A program made the translations under genes and the position numbers. The notes below the pieces were generated by a model. The model was not told where the DNA came from. It was given only the letters and a program-made list of their open reading frames with translations, and made no database searches. 38,608 nucleotides of DNA from DASPLH01 sp035627675 (GTDB taxonomy: Bacteria; Acidobacteriota; Terriglobia; Terriglobales; Acidobacteriaceae). The DNA is taken from NCBI GenBank assembly GCA_035627675.1, contig DASPLH010000012.1, forward strand, positions 1 through 38,608, given 5' to 3'. Position 1 is the stretch's first letter. Each line of letters begins with the position of its first letter. Positions 7,717 through 14,529 of the stretch are shown here, piece by piece.

Positions 7717-8472
7717 CTATCGGATCACCGCGTGAAGCAGGAATTCGCGGTTTCCTTCTGTCCCAAGTATCGGCGAGTCGATCACTTCGATTCCCGCTCC
7801 GCCCAGTTCTTCGACGGCCCTTCGCACCCGCTCAACGGCGCCGAGTTGCGCGGCTTCGTCGCGAACGATGCCACCCTTCCCCACCTGCTCGCGCCCGGCC
7901 TCGAACTGCGGTTTGACCAGCACGACGATCTCCCGCCGCGGGATCTCCGCCTGCGGGCGCCCCTGCCAGATGGCGCGAACTACTGCGGGAAGCACGAGTG
8001 TAGCAGAGATAAATGACACATCCATGGCCACGAATGCGACGGTTTCCGGCACCTGTTCCGCTTCGAGATAGCGCGCGTTGGTCTTCTCCAGCAGCCGGAC
8101 GCGGGCATCGGCCCTCAGCTTCGCATCGATCTGGCCGTAGCCGGTATCGATCGCTACCACCCTGGCGGCGCCGTGCTGCAAGAGGCAGTCGGTGAAGCCT
8201 CCGGTCGAAGCTCCCACGTCCGCGCACGTGAGTCCCGTGACGTCGATGCGCCAGTGCTCGAGCGCGCGTTCGAGTTTCAGGCCTCCGCGGCTCACGTAGC
8301 GAAGATCGTCGCCCAGCAGCCGGATCGCGGCGTCGTCCGCGACCGCCGTTCCCGACTTTTCGATCTTCTGCTCGTTGACCATGACGCGTCCGGCAAGGAT
8401 CATCGCCTGTGCGCGCTCGCGGGTAGGAGCCAGTCCACGCTCCACCAGCAGTTTGTCGATCCGCAGTTTCAT
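7717..8472 (-). CDS. tlyA: TlyA-family rRNA 2'-O-methyltransferase
   Basis: The 251-residue protein joins an N-terminal S4 RNA-binding domain (about residues 1-60, MKLRIDKLLVERGLAPTRE) to an FtsJ-like methyltransferase domain with the SAM-binding motif DVGASTGGFTD at 85-95 and AIDTGYGQID at 108-116. Members of the family methylate 16S/23S rRNA cytidines at the 2'-OH; older annotation calls them hemolysins. I chose ATG 8472 because it begins with the conserved S4 start; an upstream start would add 12 residues. TACGAT lies about 20 bases upstream as a possible -10 box. It is the first gene of the tlyA-nadK pair and diverges from typA. Confidence 0.93.
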   Translation of the reverse strand: MKLRIDKLLVERGLAPTRERAQAMILAGRVMVNEQKIEKSGTAVADDAAIRLLGDDLRYVSRGGLKLERALEHWRIDVTGLTCADVGASTGGFTDCLLQHGAARVVAIDTGYGQIDAKLRADARVRLLEKTNARYLEAEQVPETVAFVAMDVSFISATLVLPAVVRAIWQGRPQAEIPRREIVVLVKPQFEAGREQVGKGGIVRDEAAQLGAVERVRRAVEELGGAGIEVIDSPILGTEGNREFLLHAVIR

Positions 8473-8583
8473 GGGTCGGATAAGGCTATCGTACTCGCAA
8501 CCTGCCACGGCCAGGTGTGATTCTTGTTACAGTAGAGGAGACCCCCCGCAGGCACAGCCAGCCGTATAGAGAGGATAGGTTTC

Positions 8584-10401
8584 TTGAGTCAGTCCATCCG
8601 CAACATCGCCATCATCGCGCACGTCGATCATGGCAAGACTACCCTTGTCGATGCCATGCTCCGCCAGAGCGGCACGTTCCGCGCCAACCAGGAAGTGGCG
8701 GATCGCGTCATGGATTCCAACGAACTCGAGCGCGAGCGCGGTATCACGATCCTGGCCAAGAACACCGCCGTCTTCTACCACGATATTAAGATCAACATCG
8801 TAGATACGCCCGGCCACAGCGACTTCGGCGGCGAAGTCGAGCGCGCCCTCAAGATGGTGGACGGCGTCATGCTGCTGGTGGACGCCAGCGAAGGTCCTCT
8901 GCCGCAGACCCGCTACGTGCTGAGCAAGGCCCTGGAAGCCAAGCTTCCGCCCATCGTCGTCATTAACAAGATCGACCGCCCCGACGCGCGCGCCCAGGAA
9001 GTCCTCAACGAGATCTACGACCTGTTCATCGATCTCGACGCCGAAGAATCGCAGCTCGAGTTCCCCGTGCTCTACACCAACGGCAAGCTCGGCACGGCTA
9101 CCTGCGACATCGCAAAGCCCGGACAGGACCTCCAGCCGTTGTTCGAGGCGATCGTAAAGACCATCCCGGAGCCGACAGGCGACCCGGCAGGGGTACTTCA
9201 GATCCTCGTCGCGAACCTCGACTACAGCGACTACCTCGGACGCCTGGCGATTGCGCGCGTCGCCAACGGCACGCTGCGCAACGGCGAGGAAGTTGCCATT
9301 GCAAAACTCGACGGGCACTTCGAAAAGACGAAGATCACGAAGCTGTTTTCGTTCAGCGGACTGAAGCGCACGGACATCAACCAGACCGAACTTGGCGACA
9401 TCGTTGCCATCGCGGGCGTTACCGGAATCACCATCGGCGAAACCATCACCAACGTCGAGAACCCGGCGCCGCTGCCGAGGATCGTCATCGACGAACCGAC
9501 GATCGCGATGCAGTTCACGGTGAACACGTCTCCGTTCTCCGGACGCGAGGGCCAGTATGTCACTTCGCGCAACCTGCGCGACCGGCTCGACAAGGAGCTG
9601 CTGACCAACGTTTCCATCCGCGTCGAAGACACCGGCAGCCCTGAGACGTTCAAGGTCATGGGACGCGGCGAGCTCCAGCTTTCGATCCTGCTGGAGATGA
9701 TGCGGCGCGAAGGTTACGAACTGGCCGTGGGCAAGCCCGAGATCGTCACCAAGACCATCGACGGCAAGCTGATGGAGCCCGTCGAGCACCTGACCATCGA
9801 CATCCCCGAAGAGTTCGTCGGCGTCGTCATCGAACAGCTTGGCCGCCGCAAGGCCGAGATGCAGAAGATGCACAACCATGGCTTCGGCCGCGTGCGCCTG
9901 GAGTTCCGCGTGCCCAGCCGCGGACTGATCGGGCTTCGCAGCCAGCTGCTCACGGATACGCGCGGCACCATCGTCATGAACTCGCTGTTTGCCGGCTACA
10001 CCGAGTGGCAGGGAGAGATCCCGCACCGGTTGACCGGAGTGCTGGCCGCGGATCGTCCCGGTGCGACGACCGCCTACGCGCTTTGGGGCCTCCAGGAACG
10101 CGGCGCACTCTTTGTCGGTCCTGGCACCGAGGTTTACGAGGGCATGATCGTCGGCGAGAACTCGCGCGACAACGACCTCGACGTGAATTGCGTGCGCGAG
10201 AAGAAGCTGACCAACATGCGTTCGTCAACCGCTGACGACGCCATCCGCCTCGTGCCTTATCGCCCCCTGAACCTCGAACAGGCAATCGAGTTCATCGCCG
10301 ACGACGAGCTGGTGGAGGTCACGCCAAAGTCGCTGCGGCTTCGCAAGAAGATTCTCCAGGCGAATCGCCGTCCCAGGAAGAACGCTCAGCCCGAAGAGTA
10401 G
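8584..10401 (+). CDS. typA: Ribosome-associated GTPase TypA/BipA
   Basis: This translational GTPase of 605 residues acts on the ribosome, especially in 50S assembly and stress or cold adaptation. G motifs are AHVDHGKTT (residues 12-20), DTPGHSDFGGEVER (about 73-86) and NKIDRPDAR (about 127-135), followed by EF-G-like domains and the TypA-specific C-terminal domain. Translation starts at TTG 8584 with GAGAGGAT upstream, and the first residues (SQSIRNIAIIAHVDHG) align with the family. Length is normal. The GTG/ATG alternatives downstream would remove the P-loop. Confidence 0.97.
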   Translation: MSQSIRNIAIIAHVDHGKTTLVDAMLRQSGTFRANQEVADRVMDSNELERERGITILAKNTAVFYHDIKINIVDTPGHSDFGGEVERALKMVDGVMLLVDASEGPLPQTRYVLSKALEAKLPPIVVINKIDRPDARAQEVLNEIYDLFIDLDAEESQLEFPVLYTNGKLGTATCDIAKPGQDLQPLFEAIVKTIPEPTGDPAGVLQILVANLDYSDYLGRLAIARVANGTLRNGEEVAIAKLDGHFEKTKITKLFSFSGLKRTDINQTELGDIVAIAGVTGITIGETITNVENPAPLPRIVIDEPTIAMQFTVNTSPFSGREGQYVTSRNLRDRLDKELLTNVSIRVEDTGSPETFKVMGRGELQLSILLEMMRREGYELAVGKPEIVTKTIDGKLMEPVEHLTIDIPEEFVGVVIEQLGRRKAEMQKMHNHGFGRVRLEFRVPSRGLIGLRSQLLTDTRGTIVMNSLFAGYTEWQGEIPHRLTGVLAADRPGATTAYALWGLQERGALFVGPGTEVYEGMIVGENSRDNDLDVNCVREKKLTNMRSSTADDAIRLVPYRPLNLEQAIEFIADDELVEVTPKSLRLRKKILQANRRPRKNAQPEE

Positions 10402-10418
10402 CCACTACTCCCGTGCAT

Positions 10419-10460
10419 GTCATGTTGAGCGGAGCGCCGCAGGCGCGGAGCCGAAACACT
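10419..10460. repeat. REP-like element, GTCATGTTGAGCG...CCGAAACACT
   Basis: The element has an inner hairpin GCGCC-GCA-GGCGC (10434-10446) and outer arms TTGAGCGGAG/GGAGCCGAAA. It resembles the GTCATCCTGAGCGA units found at 30213, 30302, 32187 and 32571, so it is probably a diverged member of that family. The rest of the 275-base gap to 10677 shows GC-rich inverted segments but no gene. Confidence 0.6.
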
Positions 10461-10676
10461 TGCGTCCCTCTTCCGGTGTTCTGGTTTAAGAAGGACGGCA
10501 ACTCCGGCCTGGACGGCGTTCCGCTCCAAAGCCTCTGTTGATTGGTGGAGCCCGGCCTGAAGTTCCAAGAGGATCCATCGCGGTGAGCAAGGAGAGACCG
10601 CGGTGCCGGCGAGCGCGAGCCGCGCCGGGCTTCTTGCTTTTACAAACACTCCGCGCCATCGCTCATCCAACACGCC

Positions 10677-12404
10677 ATGCGATACATCGCGCTGGCCACC
10701 GACTACGACGGCACGATTGCGAGCAAAGGCCGTGTTCCTCAATCGACCATTGAGGCCCTGGAGCGCCTACGGGCCAGCGGACGCCGCGTCCTGCTGGTCA
10801 CAGGACGCGAGCTGCCGGACCTGAAGACGGTCTTCGATCGACTCGACCTCTTCGACCGCGTGGTGGCCGAAAACGGGGCTCTGCTCTACCGGCCCGCGCG
10901 ACACGACCAGCAAGCGCTCGCCGAGCATGCACCGGAGCAGTTCCTCCAGCTGCTCCGGGACCGCAATGTCCCCTTCAGCGTCGGATGCGGCATAGTCGCT
11001 ACGGTCGAACCCCACCAGCAGGCCGTGCTCGATGCCATCAGGGAACTCGGCATCGAGTGGCACGTCATCTTCAATAAGGGGGCCGTCATGGCGCTCCCGT
11101 CGGGCGTCAACAAGGCGACGGGACTGCGCTGCGCGCTGGAAGAACTCGGCATCTCCGAACACAACGTCGCGGCCATAGGCGACGCCGAAAACGATCATGC
11201 GCTGCTTGCGCTGTGCGAGTTCGGTGTGGCGGTCGAGAACGCTGTCCCCTCGCTGAAGGAGCGCGCAGACCTCGTGACCAAAGGCGCTCGCGGCGAAGGC
11301 GTCGAACAACTGGTCGAACTGCTGCTCAACGACGACCTGGAGAGCTATGACCACCGGCAACGGCACAAGATCCTCGTCGGACATCGCGTGAAAAACGTGG
11401 TTGCGCCCGAAGACCGGCAGGGCGATCCCGTGTATGTCGCCGCGTCGCGCGGCTCGGTGCTTTTCTCCGGACCATCGGGCAGCGGCAAATCGACGGCCGC
11501 CAGCGGCGTGATCGAGCGCTTCGGAGAAGCGGGCTACCAGTTCTGCCTCATCGATCCTGAGGGCGACTACGAAGGTTTCCCCAAGGCGCTGGTGCTCGGC
11601 ACTTCCACGAATGCGCCGAACGCCTCCGAGGTTTTGCAGGCCCTCGAGAAACCCTCGCAGAACGTGGTCGTCAACCTGATCGGAATTCCTCTCTCCGACC
11701 GGCCGATGTATTTCGCCGGCCTCATGCCGCTGCTGCTGGAGATGCGCACCCGCAGCGCGCGTCCGCACTGGATCATCGTTGACGAGACGCATCACCTGCT
11801 GCCGTCGGCCTGGGTGCCCGCTCCCGTCACGGTTCCACGCGCACTCGGCGGGCTGATCATGATCACCGTTCATCCCGACTGGGTGGCCAAGCCTGCGCTG
11901 CAGGAGGTCCAGACCATCGTCGCCGTCGGCAAAGAAGCTCAGAACACGTTCGACAACTTCGCCCGCACGGTGGATGTCCAGGCTCCGCGACTGGAGCATT
12001 CGGACCTGCCCGGTGGAATCGCTGCCATCTGGACTCGCAATGGCAAGGATGATGTCGCGATCGTGCGTGCGGAACCCGCGAAGTTCGAGCGCAAGCGCCA
12101 CACGCGCAAGTACGCCGAGGGCGAGCTGCCACCCGACCGTTCGTTCTACTTCCGCGGAGCCGAGGGCAAACTCAATCTTCGCGCGCAGAACCTCAACATG
12201 TTCTTGCAGCTTGCCGACGGCGTTGACGACGAGACGTGGCGCTACCACCTGCAACGCGGAGAGTACTCCGACTGGTTCCGCCGCTGCATCAAGGATCCGA
12301 GCCTCGCGCAGGAAGTGGAGGAGATGGAGAAGGAAGCATCCGATCAAGCATCCAACACTCGCGAGCGCGTGAAGCAGGCGATCCAGCAACGTTACGCCGC
12401 GTGA
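10677..12404 (+). CDS. Fusion of a HAD-IIB phosphatase, a HerA/FtsK-like P-loop ATPase and a DUF5752-like tail
   Basis: The 575-residue protein has three parts. Residues 1-215 are a HAD-IIB (Cof-type) phosphatase with motif I DYDGT (9-13), motif II VTGR (41-44), lysine near 146, and motif IV GDAEND (168-173); all catalytic residues are present. Residues about 230-470 are a P-loop ATPase with Walker A GPSGSGKST (265-273), IDPEGDYEGF (292-301, typical of DUF87/HerA-like domains) and Walker B WIIVDETHH (365-373). Residues about 487-550 (SFYFRGAEGKLNLRAQNL, then HLQRGEYSDWF) resemble the DUF5752 pattern. No signal peptide or membrane segment is seen. There is no clear ribosome site before ATG 10677, but HAD motif I fixes the start. 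Substrate and partner are unknown; a nucleotide- or nucleic-acid-related role is inference from the ATPase type. Confidence 0.88.
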   Translation: MRYIALATDYDGTIASKGRVPQSTIEALERLRASGRRVLLVTGRELPDLKTVFDRLDLFDRVVAENGALLYRPARHDQQALAEHAPEQFLQLLRDRNVPFSVGCGIVATVEPHQQAVLDAIRELGIEWHVIFNKGAVMALPSGVNKATGLRCALEELGISEHNVAAIGDAENDHALLALCEFGVAVENAVPSLKERADLVTKGARGEGVEQLVELLLNDDLESYDHRQRHKILVGHRVKNVVAPEDRQGDPVYVAASRGSVLFSGPSGSGKSTAASGVIERFGEAGYQFCLIDPEGDYEGFPKALVLGTSTNAPNASEVLQALEKPSQNVVVNLIGIPLSDRPMYFAGLMPLLLEMRTRSARPHWIIVDETHHLLPSAWVPAPVTVPRALGGLIMITVHPDWVAKPALQEVQTIVAVGKEAQNTFDNFARTVDVQAPRLEHSDLPGGIAAIWTRNGKDDVAIVRAEPAKFERKRHTRKYAEGELPPDRSFYFRGAEGKLNLRAQNLNMFLQLADGVDDETWRYHLQRGEYSDWFRRCIKDPSLAQEVEEMEKEASDQASNTRERVKQAIQQRYAA

Positions 12405-12452
12405 AGCTACTGAGCTGCTAAGCTGCTGAGCTACTGAGCGACTAGCTGAGCT
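12405..12452. repeat. GAGCTGCT array directly after the stop codon of the HAD-ATPase gene
   Basis: Six or so imperfect GAGCTGCTAA/GAGCTACT units begin at the base after the TGA. In the sense of the upstream gene they match the array that follows the stop codon of the NCS2 gene (1478-1539). Confidence 0.75.
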
Positions 12453-12458
12453 TGGTGG

Positions 12459-12493
12459 CCCACATCTGCGCAGCGAAGCGGAGCAAATGTGGG
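12459..12493. repeat. Dispersed CCCACAT...ATGTGGG hairpin element
   Basis: CCCACATCTGC pairs with GCAAATGTGGG around a loop containing CAGCGAAG. One C-A mismatch is at the same place as in the copies at 20728-20760 and 26547-26579. Confidence 0.75.
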
Positions 12494-12505
12494 GCGAGCG
12501 GTTTC

Positions 12506-12532
12506 GTATCAGGGCACGCCTTCAGGCGTGCC
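12506..12532. repeat. 27-base hairpin element, inverse copy of 1439-1465
   Basis: GTATCAG followed by GGCACGCC-TTCA-GGCGTGCC. It is identical to the reverse complement of 1439-1465, 11 kb away. Directly downstream, 12540-12575 holds further short inverted words (GCGGCTTTAGCCGC). Confidence 0.85.
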
Positions 12533-12618
12533 GATTGAGCGCCGCCTCAGCGCGGCTTTAGCCGCTGCACAGGGATTGAAGCCGTGCCCTTGATGCAAGC
12601 CACGGCGTTTCGCCGCTT

Positions 12619-12687
12619 CGCGTATCGCGACTCCGCAACTCCCGCGTCTTCACTTCTCGAAACTTTGAAACTCGAAACTTGAAACTA
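12619..12687. repeat. Degenerate GAAACTT/GCGACTC array abutting the DUF853 stop codon
   Basis: Imperfect units GCGACTCC, then GAAACTTTGAAACTCGAAAC, run up to the stop codon (12688-12690) of the leftward gene. In that gene's sense the array starts immediately after TGA. Confidence 0.7.
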
Positions 12688-14172
12688 TCAGTACCGTCGC
12701 CGACGCGTCGTTGCTCCACCGAGCAGAGAGCCAAGCAGTCCACGCATCAACGAACGTCCGGCCTGGCTCGCCATGGCGCGGGCCGCGCTGGTGGCAATCT
12801 TCCCTGCGACGTCCGCTACCTGGCTGCGCTCCTCGCGCCGCGCCGGTGCCGGAGCGCGCCGCGGAGCCGACGGTACCTCTTCTTGCTCGGGAACGCTTTC
12901 GACGCGCTGCCTCAGGCGTTCGTAGGCGGATTCGCGGTCCACCGCCGCCTCATATGTTCCCGCAACGATCGAGTTTTGCAGGACCGCCCTGCGCTCCTCT
13001 GCCGTCAAGGGCGTCAGCCTGCTGTGCGGAGGCACGACCAGTGCGCGCTCCACCGGCTCAGGAGTGCCGTCCGCGTCGAGGCAGGACACCAGCGCCTCGC
13101 CAACTCCGAGTTCGGTGATTGCCGTCTCGACATCGAGATCGCGGTTCGCGCGAAAGGTCTGCGCCGCCGTTCGCACGGCCTTCTGGTCCTTCGGCGTGAA
13201 TGCCCGCAGCGCATGTTGCACGCGGTTGCCGAGCTGACCCAAGACTTCGTCGGGCACATCCGTCGGACTCTGGGTCACGAAGTAGATGCCGACGCCTTTC
13301 GAGCGAATCAGCCGCACCAGTTGTTCGATCTTGTCGAGCAGCGCCTTCGGTGCGTCGTCAAACAGCAGGTGCGCCTCGTCGAAGAAGAACACCACCTTCG
13401 GCTTCTCCGGGTCGCCCACTTCGGGCATGCGCTCGAAAAGCTCCGAGATCAGCCACAGCAGCAGCGTTGCATAGATTTTGGGCGTGTGCAGCAGCTTGTC
13501 GGCAACGAGGATATTGATCAGGCCGCGTCCGTCGCGGTCTGTCTGCATCAGGTCGTCGATGTCGAGGGCCGGTTCGCCGAACAGTTGCTCGGCTCCCTGC
13601 TGTTCCAGTTCGAGCAGGGCGCGCTGGATCGCGCCAACACTTGCGGCCGATACGTTGCCATACGCGGCCCTGATCTGCCTGGAGTTGTCGGAGACGTGCT
13701 GAAGCGTCGCCCGGAGGTCTTTCAGATCGAGCAGCAGAAGGCCGTGATCGTCGGCGTACTTGAAGACCAGCGTGAGCACGCCGGACTGTGTCTCGTTCAG
13801 GTTGAGCAGCCGTGCGAGCAACATCGGTCCCATGTCGCTTACGGTCGCCCTTACGGGATGCCCCTGCTCGCCGAATACATCCCAGAATGTCACCGGAAAG
13901 CTTTCGCCCTTCCAGTCCGCGATCTCGAGTTTCTCGATGCGCTGCCGGATGCGGTCGCTTGCCTCGCCGGCCTGCGCCATTCCGGAGAGGTCGCCTTTTA
14001 CGTCGGCCATGAAGACGGGGACGCCGATGCGGCTGAATTGCTCGGCCATGACTCGAAGGCTCACGGTCTTGCCCGTGCCGGTCGCACCGGCGATCAAACC
14101 GTGACGGTTCGCCAGGTGGGGCAGCAGATGGAGAGGGCGTTGCCCTTTGCCGATGAGGAGTGATTCAGCCAT
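12688..14172 (-). CDS. HerA-like ATPase of the DUF853 (YjgR) family
   Basis: The 494-residue protein belongs to the DUF853 group of FtsK/HerA-type P-loop ATPases. Walker A is GATGTGKT at residues 29-36, MADVKGDLSG lies at 55-64, and Walker B is VFFFDEAHLLF at 261-271, followed by a sensor region VTQSPTDVP and an arginine-rich linker. The C-terminus (SLMRGLLGSLLGGATTRRRRY) is a small Gly-rich basic tail typical of the family. It is expected to be a soluble hexameric ATPase; the physiological substrate of DUF853 proteins is not known. AGGAG lies 7 bases before ATG 14172. It converges with the HAD-ATPase gene, which carries a related ATPase core. Confidence 0.92.
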   Translation of the reverse strand: MAESLLIGKGQRPLHLLPHLANRHGLIAGATGTGKTVSLRVMAEQFSRIGVPVFMADVKGDLSGMAQAGEASDRIRQRIEKLEIADWKGESFPVTFWDVFGEQGHPVRATVSDMGPMLLARLLNLNETQSGVLTLVFKYADDHGLLLLDLKDLRATLQHVSDNSRQIRAAYGNVSAASVGAIQRALLELEQQGAEQLFGEPALDIDDLMQTDRDGRGLINILVADKLLHTPKIYATLLLWLISELFERMPEVGDPEKPKVVFFFDEAHLLFDDAPKALLDKIEQLVRLIRSKGVGIYFVTQSPTDVPDEVLGQLGNRVQHALRAFTPKDQKAVRTAAQTFRANRDLDVETAITELGVGEALVSCLDADGTPEPVERALVVPPHSRLTPLTAEERRAVLQNSIVAGTYEAAVDRESAYERLRQRVESVPEQEEVPSAPRRAPAPARREERSQVADVAGKIATSAARAMASQAGRSLMRGLLGSLLGGATTRRRRY

Positions 14173-14529
14173 TCCGGGCTCCTGACAAGCATGAGTTCCA
14201 CTCGACGACAGCCTAGCAGAGTCGAGCCCCGCTCGCTTCCACTAGCTCTTTTTGTGTAAGGCAAATGATTCCGTTCGAAATGCTCTGCGTGATTTCACGC
14301 TATGGCAGAATGCTTGTACATCACCGCCGGATACGGGTGACCAACTTGGGGGAGGGGGTCGTTTGGTCCGGCGTTGATGGTCTGCACTGCTTTCCCGCTC
14401 CTCGTCCTTTTTCCACTTCGCGTCATGCTCACACGCGCACGTGACCCCCGTCATGGCGGCGATTCCGCGTTCGGTTGATGCTCCCTCCGGCGGATTCCCT
14501 ATCACTCCGCCCCCGGAGGTCCGGTTTTA
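14173..14529. other. 357-base intergenic region before the malic enzyme gene
   Basis: I see no gene or strong promoter here. It contains a G-run TTGGGGGAGGGGGT (14344-14357) whose core also occurs at 32968-32979, pyrimidine-rich tracts, and the ribosome site GGAGGT at 14515-14520 ahead of ATG 14530. Divergent promoters for the two flanking genes must lie in it. Confidence 0.5.

Noticed and set aside
8527..10026. 499-residue minus-strand frame opposite typA
   Set aside because: Antisense shadow of typA caused by GC-rich codon bias; no motifs.
12679..14163. 494-residue plus-strand frame opposite the DUF853 ATPase
   Set aside because: Shadow frame; Walker motifs are on the minus strand.
14344..14357. 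G-quadruplex or regulatory G-run shared with 32968-32979
   Set aside because: Only about 12 bases of low-complexity sequence in two places; not enough to claim a signal.
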